DNA of 64,000 bases from an uncultured Pelagibacteraceae bacterium (GTDB lineage: Bacteria > Pseudomonadota > Alphaproteobacteria > Pelagibacterales > Pelagibacteraceae). Positions 48,086 through 56,150 of the stretch are shown piece by piece. Every line of letters starts with the position of its first letter. The first letter of the stretch is position 1. The notes under the pieces were generated by a model. That model was not told the DNA's origin, did not search any database, and saw nothing but the letters and a program-made list of their open reading frames with translations. The position numbers were made by a program, and so were the translations under genes. The stretch lies in assembly GCA_902624635.1 (NCBI GenBank), contig CACNYD010000001.1, positions 116,766 through 180,765 of the forward strand, read 5' to 3'.

Positions 48086-50482
48086 TCAAGCAACCATGCT
48101 TTCTGCTTTCTGAAGATCAACAGCCACAAGTTGGCTAATTCCTTTTTCAGGCATTGTAACCCCATAAAGTCTGTTCATTTTTGACATCGTTAAAGCATGA
48201 TGGGTAACAATTATAAATTTTGTACTGGTAATTTTCGTTAGCTCTTCAAGCAAACTACAAAATCTCGTGACATTTGCATCATCAAGAGGCGCGTCAACCT
48301 CATCAAGTACACAAATTGGAGATGGGTTGGTTAAGAAAACTGCAAAAATTAATGAGAGTGCTGTAAGTGCTTGTTCTCCCCCTGATAATAAAGTTATTGA
48401 TTGAAGACGTTTGCCAGGAGGACTTACTAACATTTCCAATCCTGCTTCTAATGGATCATCAGCATCTACTAATTCGAGTTTGGCATTTCCACCATTAAAT
48501 AGTTTTGTGTAAACCTCATTAAATTTCCTATCAACTTTATCAAAAGCTTCAATTAATCTTTCTCTACCTTTTTGATTGAGTTCATTAATACTCTCTTTTA
48601 ATTTTACTATTGCTGTTACTAAATCTACGCGGTCACTTTCCATTTTTTTGATTTCTGTTTCATACTTATTTGTTTCTTCATCTGCTTTTAGGTTTACTGA
48701 ACCAAGTTTCTCTCTTTCTTGTTTTTTCTTATCCAGTAAGTCCTCTTGATTTACTGCATCTGGTAATTCTTCTATTCCAAAAAGATTAGAATTTTCTAAA
48801 ATATTTTCCTCAGATAAATTTAATTCAGAATTTATTCTGTCAATTAAATCATTTTTTCTTTTTTTTAATCCCTCAACTGTTGCACCCGAACTTGCTTTTC
48901 TTTCTCGTATCTGAATTGATTGTTCTTGAATTTCATTTAATTGTGATCTTAAATTTTCTATTTTTTCATCTGTTGAATTAATAATCTCTTCGTTTTCGCT
49001 TTTTTCTTTTTCAGAAATTCTTAAACCTTCAGTTATTTGACCTTTTTTTTCGGCTTGTATATTTGGTTGATTATCTAATTTACTGAGCTGATCATTCAAT
49101 CTACTTTTTCTTTCAGTAAGCTGCGTTACCATTTTTTCAGAATTTAATAATAGGTTCTTCCAACTTTCTATCTCTGTATCTATTACTTTAATTCTTTCAT
49201 TCCTCTTTACAGACTCTTTTTTTATATTTTCATTTTTACTATAACTCCCAGCGTATGCCTCAATCAACATTTTACAATTATCAAGTGCTGATAGAGCCTC
49301 TTGATTTTTCTGAGAATTAATAAGCTCCTTTACTTTTTCAATTTCAATTTGTAATTTTTCTTTAGAGGTGTTTAAATCATTATCAGACTGTTTTTCAGTA
49401 TCATAATATTTGGAGTCAATTTCTATTAGCTCATTTTTTTCTTCTTTTAATCTTTTTTCATTTGAATTAGCATCAATTACTATTCCTTTTTCTCTACTAA
49501 TATCCTCCTCAAATGTTTGAAGTGTTCTTTTTATATTTTCGATCTCACCTTGTATCCTTGTGTTTTCCTCATCCAGACTTTGTAGCTCAAGATTAAGTCT
49601 TTGTATTTTAGATAAATTTTCGATATTCTTTTCTCTTAACGGTGTAACTTTTTCAGTTTCAGATTTTATTAAATTTTCAAGGTCTGTAATCTTATTATTA
49701 AAATCTGTAACTTCAGTTTCTGCTTCAACATTAATCTCATTTTCTACTCTTATTTCCTTATCAATTTCTAATAATTTTAGATAATACAAGCCTGCCTCTA
49801 TTTTTTTTATATCTTCAGACATATTTTTATATCTAGCTGCTTCTTCAGCTTGTTTTTGTAGATTAACGAGCTGTCTTTCTTGTTGGCGTCTTAATTCATC
49901 CGCTCTTTTAAGATTATTTTCTGCAGCATTTAGTCTTAATTCAGCTTCATGCCTTCTTACATGTAACCCTGAAATTCCAGCAGCTTCCTCAAGGATGGCT
50001 CTTCGATCAGTTGGTTTAGCTGTAACGATTGCACCTATACGACCCTGGCTTATCATTGATGGAGAATGTGCTCCTGTTGATAAATCTGCAAAAAACATTT
50101 GAGCATCACGTGCTCTAACTTCTTTATCGTTAATATAAAATTTTGAACCTTTATCTTTTTCTATTTTTCTCCTTACGCTTACCTCATCTAATTCTCTATA
50201 TTGAATTGGTCCCTCATTTTTCTCATTGGTTACGGTCACAGACACTTCCGCAATATTCTTAGAAGCCTTATTTGACGTTCCAGAAAATATTACATCTTCC
50301 ATCCCTGATCCTCGCATACTTTTTGCTGATGTTTCTCCCATAACCCATCTTAAAGACTCAACTATGTTTGATTTTCCACACCCATTAGGACCAACAATAC
50401 CTGTTAAACCATTTTCAATTAAGAAATTAGTTTTGTCGGCAAAAGATTTAAACCCATTTAATTGGATTTTTTTAAACTCCAT
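48086..50482 (-). CDS. smc: Chromosome segregation ATPase SMC, short form without visible hinge
   Basis: The condensin-type ATPase that compacts and segregates chromosomes. Walker A GPNGCGKSN is at 31-39, the N-terminal globular head ends near residue 180, the signature LLSGGEQ is at 698-704 and Walker B ICVLDEVD at 723-730. Between them is coiled coil only (about 180-640). SMC proteins usually have about 1150-1200 residues with a globular hinge of about 150 at mid-protein; here 798 residues are present and the middle (ALSALDNCKMLIEAYAGSY, about 397-415) is too short for a hinge. The frame is intact. It is upstream of atpI. Confidence 0.93.
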   Translation of the reverse strand: MEFKKIQLNGFKSFADKTNFLIENGLTGIVGPNGCGKSNIVESLRWVMGETSAKSMRGSGMEDVIFSGTSNKASKNIAEVSVTVTNEKNEGPIQYRELDEVSVRRKIEKDKGSKFYINDKEVRARDAQMFFADLSTGAHSPSMISQGRIGAIVTAKPTDRRAILEEAAGISGLHVRRHEAELRLNAAENNLKRADELRRQQERQLVNLQKQAEEAARYKNMSEDIKKIEAGLYYLKLLEIDKEIRVENEINVEAETEVTDFNNKITDLENLIKSETEKVTPLREKNIENLSKIQRLNLELQSLDEENTRIQGEIENIKRTLQTFEEDISREKGIVIDANSNEKRLKEEKNELIEIDSKYYDTEKQSDNDLNTSKEKLQIEIEKVKELINSQKNQEALSALDNCKMLIEAYAGSYSKNENIKKESVKRNERIKVIDTEIESWKNLLLNSEKMVTQLTERKSRLNDQLSKLDNQPNIQAEKKGQITEGLRISEKEKSENEEIINSTDEKIENLRSQLNEIQEQSIQIRERKASSGATVEGLKKRKNDLIDRINSELNLSEENILENSNLFGIEELPDAVNQEDLLDKKKQEREKLGSVNLKADEETNKYETEIKKMESDRVDLVTAIVKLKESINELNQKGRERLIEAFDKVDRKFNEVYTKLFNGGNAKLELVDADDPLEAGLEMLVSPPGKRLQSITLLSGGEQALTALSLIFAVFLTNPSPICVLDEVDAPLDDANVTRFCSLLEELTKITSTKFIIVTHHALTMSKMNRLYGVTMPEKGISQLVAVDLQKAESMVA

Positions 50483-50489
50483 TGGAAGT

Positions 50490-51065
50490 TTATATCAGTT
50501 TTTCAAGAGATTTTTTTAAATTTTTATAATTGAGAGTTTTCTCAAATTTTTCGTCATTTATGATAATCGTAGGAGTAGCATTAACCTTAAATTTTTTGAC
50601 CCCTTCGATTCGATCATTCAATACAAAATCCTCTATTTCTTTATTGTTTATACATTTTTCAAAATTTATCTCAAAACCTTTACTTTTAATAAATTTTTTT
50701 AAATTACCATTAATCTCTTCAACCGTGTTTCCTCTAACCCATTCTTGTTGATTTGAATAAAGACTATTTAAAATTTTTAAACTTTCATTGTTTTTGCATT
50801 GAGAAATTTTTGAGGCATTGAAAGCAGCTACATCTAATGGAAAATGTCTAAATTCTATTTTAGCTAAACCAGTATCGAGAAAATCTTTTTTAAGTAAAGG
50901 ATATATTTCTTTATGAAAATCTGCACAATGACTACATGTTAAAGACTCATAAGCAATTATTGTAATTTTTGCATCCTTATTTCCTGCTACAATTCTATTT
51001 ACTTCAGCATTTGAAATATTTATCGATCCAAAAAATAAGACTAATATAAGAAATATTTTGTTCAT
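50490..51065 (-). CDS. Periplasmic DsbA/DsbG-like thioredoxin-fold protein
   Basis: A 191-aa exported protein with a signal peptide (IFLILVLFFGSINISNA). The active site is ESLTCSHCADFHKEIYP (CSHC, where DsbA usually has CPHC), followed by EFRHFPLDVAAFNASKISQC and the cis-Pro loop NATPTIIIND. It belongs to the COG1651 group used in disulfide formation or as redox chaperones. It overlaps dciA by 4 bases and precedes smc by 7. Confidence 0.88.
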   Translation of the reverse strand: MNKIFLILVLFFGSINISNAEVNRIVAGNKDAKITIIAYESLTCSHCADFHKEIYPLLKKDFLDTGLAKIEFRHFPLDVAAFNASKISQCKNNESLKILNSLYSNQQEWVRGNTVEEINGNLKKFIKSKGFEINFEKCINNKEIEDFVLNDRIEGVKKFKVNATPTIIINDEKFEKTLNYKNLKKSLEKLI

Positions 51066-51547
51066 TTTCTTTTAAACACTTTTGATAATTGCATTAAAGA
51101 TTTTTTAATTTTTTCATTTTTAACACTATTTATCTTTTTTTGATAATCATGATTTGTCACATAAATAGAATTTTCATCATTAGTAGAAGGTTTAATTTTT
51201 TCATCATCAAAACTTGTTAGTTTGATTTTTTCAACTACAGAGTAACCGAATAAATTATTCAATTTTTCTAAAATATCTTTTCTTGAATATTCTAGCTCAA
51301 CTTCATGCCCTCTTTTTACATTGATTAATAAAGTGCTAACACCTAGTTTGTTTGAAGATTTGAATGATTTTGGGTAACAAACTTTAAATAAATTTTCTCC
51401 AACAATATATTTCCAATTATTGATAGTTTCAGAATACACATGCCCTTTTTTATTGATAACTTTTTTGACATTTTTTGGCAAAGTGTCTTTAAAGGATCTT
51501 AAGCCTTGAATGCTATTTCTCTGCTTAGTATATTTTTTAAATTGCAT
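51062..51547 (-). CDS. dciA: DciA-family (DUF721) replicative helicase loader-like protein
   Basis: DciA interacts with the replicative helicase DnaB in bacteria without DnaC. It starts at ATG 51547 (MQFKKYTKQRNSIQG); TTG at 51559 would overlap mutY more. It has the DUF721 core with NWKYIVGENLFKVCYP and LLINVKRGHEVELEYSRKDILEKLNNLFG. 161 aa. The C-terminal tail is basic. The call follows from family resemblance; activity is inferred. Its start codon touches the mutY start codon. Confidence 0.82.
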   Translation of the reverse strand: MQFKKYTKQRNSIQGLRSFKDTLPKNVKKVINKKGHVYSETINNWKYIVGENLFKVCYPKSFKSSNKLGVSTLLINVKRGHEVELEYSRKDILEKLNNLFGYSVVEKIKLTSFDDEKIKPSTNDENSIYVTNHDYQKKINSVKNEKIKKSLMQLSKVFKRK

Positions 51548-52528
51548 ATGAAAAACCAAATAATAACAAAAAAAATTCTTAATTGGTATGATTTAAATAA
51601 AAGATCATTACCGTGGCGAAAAAATGTTTCACAATCCAAAAAACATTATTATACACTAGTTAGTGAATTTATGTTGCAGCAGACACAGGTGGTAACTGTA
51701 ATTCCTTATTTTAATAGATTTATAAATAAAATCCCAAATCTTAAAAAACTTTCAACAATCCAGGATAGAGAATTGATAAAACTTTGGGAGGGTCTTGGAT
51801 ATTATTCAAGAGTAAGAAATCTAAAAAAAACTGCTAAAATCATAATTAGTAAATATAATGGAAAAATTCCAAATAATTATGAGGATTTAATATCTTTACC
51901 TGGTATCGGTAATTACACTGCTAATGCAATCTTAGCTATTGCCTTTAATAAATCTTATATTCCTTTAGATGGAAACATTGAAAGGGTTTTAAAAAGATAT
52001 CTTTATTTAAAAAAAGATAAGGAAATACAAAAAGACAATTTAATACAAAAAAAATCTATTTTTGGAATTTCATCGAGAGCAAGCGATTATGCTCAAGCTT
52101 TAATGGAATTAGGAGCAATGATATGTAAACCAAAAAATCCTGAATGTAGCGGATGTCCTATCCCAAAAAGTTGCAAGTCTTACAAAAAGAAAGATTTTGA
52201 TTTAGCCAAAATTACAAAAAAAAATAAAGAAAAATATTTTATTCTTAAAGTTTATAAAAAAAATCAAAAATATTTGTTAGTTAAAAATACAAAATTTAAT
52301 TTTCTTAAAAATTTAGCAATTTTTCCCATGGAAGAACTTTTTAAGCCAAAAAATTTTAATGAAAATCTTAATTTTAAAATGTCAAACATGAATATGAATA
52401 TAAAAATTCAATATCTCAAAAATGCAAAAAGATTTCCCTCATCTTATTGGTTTGATAAAAGAAAATTAGATAATTATATGCTTCCAACATTCACTAAAAA
52501 AGTAGTTAAATATTTAGAAAAAAATTAA
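51548..52528 (+). CDS. mutY: A/G-specific adenine glycosylase
   Basis: Removes adenine opposite 8-oxoguanine. It starts at ATG 51548 (KNQIITKKILNWYDLNKRSLPWR), the expected N-terminus. The catalytic region is FMLQQTQVVTVIPYF, the helix-hairpin-helix is LPGIGNYTANAILAIAF with the Asp in PLDGNIERV, and the Fe-S ligands are CKPKNPECSGCPIPKSC (four Cys). The C-terminal NUDIX-like domain completes 326 aa. It ends with an overlap of one base on the next gene. Confidence 0.96.
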   Translation: MKNQIITKKILNWYDLNKRSLPWRKNVSQSKKHYYTLVSEFMLQQTQVVTVIPYFNRFINKIPNLKKLSTIQDRELIKLWEGLGYYSRVRNLKKTAKIIISKYNGKIPNNYEDLISLPGIGNYTANAILAIAFNKSYIPLDGNIERVLKRYLYLKKDKEIQKDNLIQKKSIFGISSRASDYAQALMELGAMICKPKNPECSGCPIPKSCKSYKKKDFDLAKITKKNKEKYFILKVYKKNQKYLLVKNTKFNFLKNLAIFPMEELFKPKNFNENLNFKMSNMNMNIKIQYLKNAKRFPSSYWFDKRKLDNYMLPTFTKKVVKYLEKN

Positions 52529-53673
52529 TGAAAAAAATAGCTGTAATTGGTGCTGGTATTTCAGGGCTATTCATTGCTAATTTATTTAAGAGAAATAAAA
52601 AGTATCAAGTAACTATCTTTGAGAGAAATAACTCAATCAATTTGAAAGAAGGCTATGGTATTCAATTATCTGTCAACAGCATTAAACTTCTAAATAAAAT
52701 TCAGTTTGATAAATTAGAAAATAATGAGAAATTTAATCCAGATAAAATCAATTTTTTTTCAGTTAAAAATTCCAGAAAAATATGTGAGCTAGATATATCA
52801 GATTTTAATACTGTAAATTGTAAATATACTACTCTTAAAAGATCATCACTTATTAATTTTTTGAAAAAAGATTTAGAAAAAGAAATAAAATTTGACCACA
52901 CTATTGCAAAAATAGAACAACAAGATCAAATTATTAAAATCACTTTTGAAAATAATGAAATTTATGAATTAGACTATTTAATCATTTCAGATGGCGTCTT
53001 TTCAAAGAGTAAAAATCTGTTATCAAAAAATCAAATTAAACCAAAATTTAATGACACTTTAGCCATTAGAGGAATAATACCAAGCTCTTCAAACATAGCT
53101 GATAAAAAAAACATCTCATTATTTTTAGGTTCAAATTTTCACTATGTTATTTATCCAGTATCTCGTGATGGAGATTTAAACTTTATTGCTATAATGAAAT
53201 ATCAACTTACAGAGGATGAACAAAAAGATTACTCGTTGTTTAGTGATAATATTTTTATTGATAAGATTTTAGAAAAAGTTCCGCACTTAAATAAAAAATT
53301 TTTTGATAGTATTAATGATTTAAAGATATACCCAGTATTTGTAAGTAGAGATTTTTTTGAAGTTAATAACAATAATATCCATTTAATAGGAGATGCTTTT
53401 TTTGCCTTTCCACCCTCATTTGCTCAAGGTGCATCACAATCAATAGAAGGTGCATATGAACTATTTGAGAACATAGAGAATAATACTAAAAGTAATTTTT
53501 TTAGAAGTAGAGTTAATAAAACAAAAATGGTTAATAATCGCTCAAAATTTAATCAATTTGCTTTTCATTTATCTAATCCTTTAACCACAACATTAAGAAA
53601 TATTTTTTTGAAAAGATTGGTAAAAAACAAAAAGTTTTTAGAGAGCTATCTTGGTAAAATATATAAAAACTAA
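52528..53673 (+). CDS. FAD-dependent monooxygenase (UbiH/aromatic hydroxylase-like)
   Basis: A 381-aa class A flavoprotein. The FAD-binding GAGISGLFIANLF (8-20) is followed by GYGIQLSVNSIKLL, typical of aromatic hydroxylases. The second FAD motif is IHLIGDAFFAFPPSFAQGASQ with IEGAYELFE. The substrate is unknown: ubiquinone ring hydroxylation or another aromatic acid is possible. It overlaps mutY by one base, so they may be co-transcribed. Confidence 0.85.
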   Translation: MKKIAVIGAGISGLFIANLFKRNKKYQVTIFERNNSINLKEGYGIQLSVNSIKLLNKIQFDKLENNEKFNPDKINFFSVKNSRKICELDISDFNTVNCKYTTLKRSSLINFLKKDLEKEIKFDHTIAKIEQQDQIIKITFENNEIYELDYLIISDGVFSKSKNLLSKNQIKPKFNDTLAIRGIIPSSSNIADKKNISLFLGSNFHYVIYPVSRDGDLNFIAIMKYQLTEDEQKDYSLFSDNIFIDKILEKVPHLNKKFFDSINDLKIYPVFVSRDFFEVNNNNIHLIGDAFFAFPPSFAQGASQSIEGAYELFENIENNTKSNFFRSRVNKTKMVNNRSKFNQFAFHLSNPLTTTLRNIFLKRLVKNKKFLESYLGKIYKN

Positions 53674-54740
53674 CTATTAGAAATCAATCTTTGTCTTAAA
53701 TGATCGATAGGAACTACGTTTCCATTCAAGTTATAATGCCAAAAGGTCCATCCATTACAGCTTTCAGCACCTAAAATTGTAGCTGCTACTTTATGGATTG
53801 AGCCTTCAGTTTGAGCATGTTTAATACTGCCATCAGCCCTAATTTTTGCACTAATTTTCCTTTTGTTATCGAAAATAGTTGTTCCTGGTTTTATTATTCC
53901 TAATTCAACCAAAGAACCAAAAGGTATTCTTGGCTTAGATCTACCATTTTGCAAAGTATCTAAATAATCATCTTCTATAGGTTTTGCTTTCTTTAATCTT
54001 TGTTCGGCAGCTTTGAAATAGGTTTTCTCTTTTTCAATTCCGTAATAATTTCTACCCAATTTTTTTGCAACTGTTGCTGTTGTTCCTGATCCTAAAAAAG
54101 GGTCTAAAACTAAATCATTTTTATTTGTCGTTGCTAATAAAATTCTGTGAAGTAGAGCCTCAGGTTTTTGGGTAGAATGCACTTTTTTACCATTCTTTTT
54201 TAGTCTTTCAGAACCATTACAAATCGGCAATTCCCAGTTAGACCTCATTTGGAGATCGTCATTTAAACACTTTAAGGATTGATAATTAAAAGTGTATTTT
54301 GATTTTTCAGACTTAGATGCCCAAATTAAAGTTTCGTGGGCATTCGTAAAACGTGTTCCTCTAAAATTTGGCATGGGGTTTTTTTTGTTCCAAATGACGT
54401 CATTTAAAATCCAAAAACCCAAATTTTGAATAGCTGTTCCAACTCTAAAAATGTTATGGTAACTACCAATTACCCAGATAGCCCCATTTTTTTTTAAAAT
54501 TCTTTTACATTCACTTAACCATGAGTATGTAAAGTCATCATACTTTTTAAAATTTTCAAATTGATCCCATTTATCATTTACTGCACTTACTTTAGATCTA
54601 TCAGGTCTTGTTAATTCACTTTTTAGTTGCAGGTTGTAAGGAGGGTCGGCAAAGATTAAATCAAAAGTTTCATCAGGAATTTTTTTAAGTTCCTGAAGGC
54701 TATCTCCATTAATTAATATATTTTTTAAATTCAAATTCAT
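53670..54740 (-). CDS. ccrM: CcrM-type cell-cycle DNA adenine methyltransferase (GANTC)
   Basis: Methylates adenine in GANTC, the cell-cycle regulated mark of alphaproteobacteria. It starts at ATG 54740; the TTG at 54782 falls in the promoter. The catalytic DPPYNLQL is at 32-39 and the SAM loop is DPFLGSGTTATVAKKLGR. The C-terminal domain typical of CcrM is present: GSLVELGIIKPGT, KHAQTEGSIHKVAATILG, NGWTFWHY. 356 aa, matching the family (about 358). The upstream promoter holds two GANTC sites. Confidence 0.96.
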   Translation of the reverse strand: MNLNLKNILINGDSLQELKKIPDETFDLIFADPPYNLQLKSELTRPDRSKVSAVNDKWDQFENFKKYDDFTYSWLSECKRILKKNGAIWVIGSYHNIFRVGTAIQNLGFWILNDVIWNKKNPMPNFRGTRFTNAHETLIWASKSEKSKYTFNYQSLKCLNDDLQMRSNWELPICNGSERLKKNGKKVHSTQKPEALLHRILLATTNKNDLVLDPFLGSGTTATVAKKLGRNYYGIEKEKTYFKAAEQRLKKAKPIEDDYLDTLQNGRSKPRIPFGSLVELGIIKPGTTIFDNKRKISAKIRADGSIKHAQTEGSIHKVAATILGAESCNGWTFWHYNLNGNVVPIDHLRQRLISNS

Positions 54741-54753
54741 TTTATAAAAGCAA

Positions 54754-54782
54754 ATTAGACTCCAAAAAGATTCTTGGGTCAA
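54754..54782 (-). promoter_or_regulatory. ccrM promoter with two GANTC sites
   Basis: On the minus strand TTGACC (54782-54777) is followed after exactly 17 bases by TCTAAT (54759-54754), a good sigma-70 promoter. One GANTC (GAATC) lies at 54769-54773 within the spacer; a second (GAGTC) at 54758-54762 overlaps the first two bases of the -10. The leader to the ATG at 54740 would be only about 7 bases. Methylation control by CcrM itself is inferred. Confidence 0.65.
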
Positions 54783-54859
54783 CCTATGATTGAATAATTT
54801 AGATTAGTTTTGTATGACTTTGTATGGCGACAACTACATATGGTGTTTTTACGTGAAAA

Positions 54860-55420
54860 CTATTTTAATTTGTTTATAGGAGAAAAAGTTTTTCTGTGAT
54901 GCTTTGTAATTCCTAAGATTTTTATAGCTTTTAAATGTTGACTAGTACCGTATCCAAAATTTTTTTGCCAATTATAGCCTTTAAACTTTTTACCTAAATC
55001 TGAAATCATCTTATCACGTGTAACTTTTGCAATAATCGAGGCAGCCGAAATAGATGGAACTTTTTGGTCTCCCTTTATAATAGATTTAAGTCTGTAATTT
55101 TTCATTTGAGGCAATTTATTTCCATCAATTAAAACTTGTGAAGGTTTTTTCTTAAGTTTTTTTATTGCTCTTTTCATTGCTAATAAACTGGCATTTAAAA
55201 TGTTTAATTCTTCAATTTCTTTTAATGATGCCTTTCCAATAGCCCAAATTGAATTTTTTTTAATATGGCTAAATAAGACTTTGCGTTTAGAGCTCGATAT
55301 ACTTTTTGAGTCTTTTAGTAATTTTGTATTTATAGATTTTTTTAAAATAACTGCAGCTGCATAGACTGGCCCAACTAAGCTTCCTCGACCGACTTCATCA
55401 ACTCCAGCAATTATTTTCAT
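54860..55420 (-). CDS. rnhB: Ribonuclease HII
   Basis: Removes single ribonucleotides from DNA and cuts RNA-DNA hybrids. Catalytic acids sit in AGVDEVGRGSLVGPVYA, VLIDGNKLP and the later SAASIIAKVTRDK. 186 aa, normal. It overlaps the UDG-like gene by one base, and its stop lies about 77 bases upstream of the ccrM -35 region, on the same strand. Confidence 0.95.
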   Translation of the reverse strand: MKIIAGVDEVGRGSLVGPVYAAAVILKKSINTKLLKDSKSISSSKRKVLFSHIKKNSIWAIGKASLKEIEELNILNASLLAMKRAIKKLKKKPSQVLIDGNKLPQMKNYRLKSIIKGDQKVPSISAASIIAKVTRDKMISDLGKKFKGYNWQKNFGYGTSQHLKAIKILGITKHHRKTFSPINKLK

Positions 55421-56139
55421 TAAATTTTAATATTCAAATCCTCTACTTTTTTTCTTATTTTTTTTAGGTCTTCCCATGAGAATTTTTTCTTATCTGGATA
55501 CCTTATCAAATAAGATGGATTGAAAGTGATAATTACAGGAATTGTTTTGTTTCCAATTATGATTTCTTTCCAAATTCCTCTTTCATTTGTAATTTGAGTG
55601 CTAAGGCCGGTTACAGCTTCCATCGCAGTGGTGCCCATTAATACTAAAATTTTTGGATCAATAATTGAAATATGTTCTTTGAGGAAAATTGAATATCTTT
55701 TTATTTCTTGAGCGGTGGGCTTTCTATCATTGGGTGGTCTAAAATTTATTGAGTAAGTAGAGTAAACTTTCTCTCTTTTGATATTAATTGCTAAAAGCAT
55801 CTTGTTTAAAAGTATGCCAACATCTCCATAAAATGTTTTAGCTTCCAAGTCCTCTTTCTCATCAGGAGCTTCTCCAATCAACATTATAGGACTATTTATA
55901 TCACCATCTCCCATGACTAAATTTTTAGAATTATCTTTTAAATTACAATCTTTAATTGAATCGATTTTTTTCTTTAGATTGAAAATTCTCTCCTCTTTTG
56001 GTGTTTTATTTTGAATGCTATTTTTCTTAACAATTTTAAGTCTGTTTATTGGTTTATTACTAAATTCAAATTTTGGCTCTACTTTATCTAAAAATCTTTG
56101 ATCATATTTGGCATTTTGATTTAACATCTTTTTAGTCAT
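55420..56139 (-). CDS. Uracil-DNA glycosylase superfamily protein (family 4-like), diverged
   Basis: A 239-aa member of the UDG fold. Family-4 enzymes have GEAPGxxED, an HPS-type C-terminal motif and four Fe-S Cys. Here the first motif is GEAPDEKED (89-97), the second is FNPSYLI (Asn207 in place of His), and only one Cys (Cys65) is present. The N-terminal 60 residues are Lys-rich linker. The family is clear, but uracil excision is uncertain. It overlaps rnhB by one base and is 11 bases from a divergent TPR gene. Confidence 0.8.
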   Translation of the reverse strand: MTKKMLNQNAKYDQRFLDKVEPKFEFSNKPINRLKIVKKNSIQNKTPKEERIFNLKKKIDSIKDCNLKDNSKNLVMGDGDINSPIMLIGEAPDEKEDLEAKTFYGDVGILLNKMLLAINIKREKVYSTYSINFRPPNDRKPTAQEIKRYSIFLKEHISIIDPKILVLMGTTAMEAVTGLSTQITNERGIWKEIIIGNKTIPVIITFNPSYLIRYPDKKKFSWEDLKKIRKKVEDLNIKI

Positions 56140-56150
56140 AAAGTGCAGTT

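Noticed and set aside
54741..54782. Longer CcrM starting at TTG 54782
   Set aside because: It would place the start inside the -35 hexamer; the family begins near MNLNLKNILINGD.
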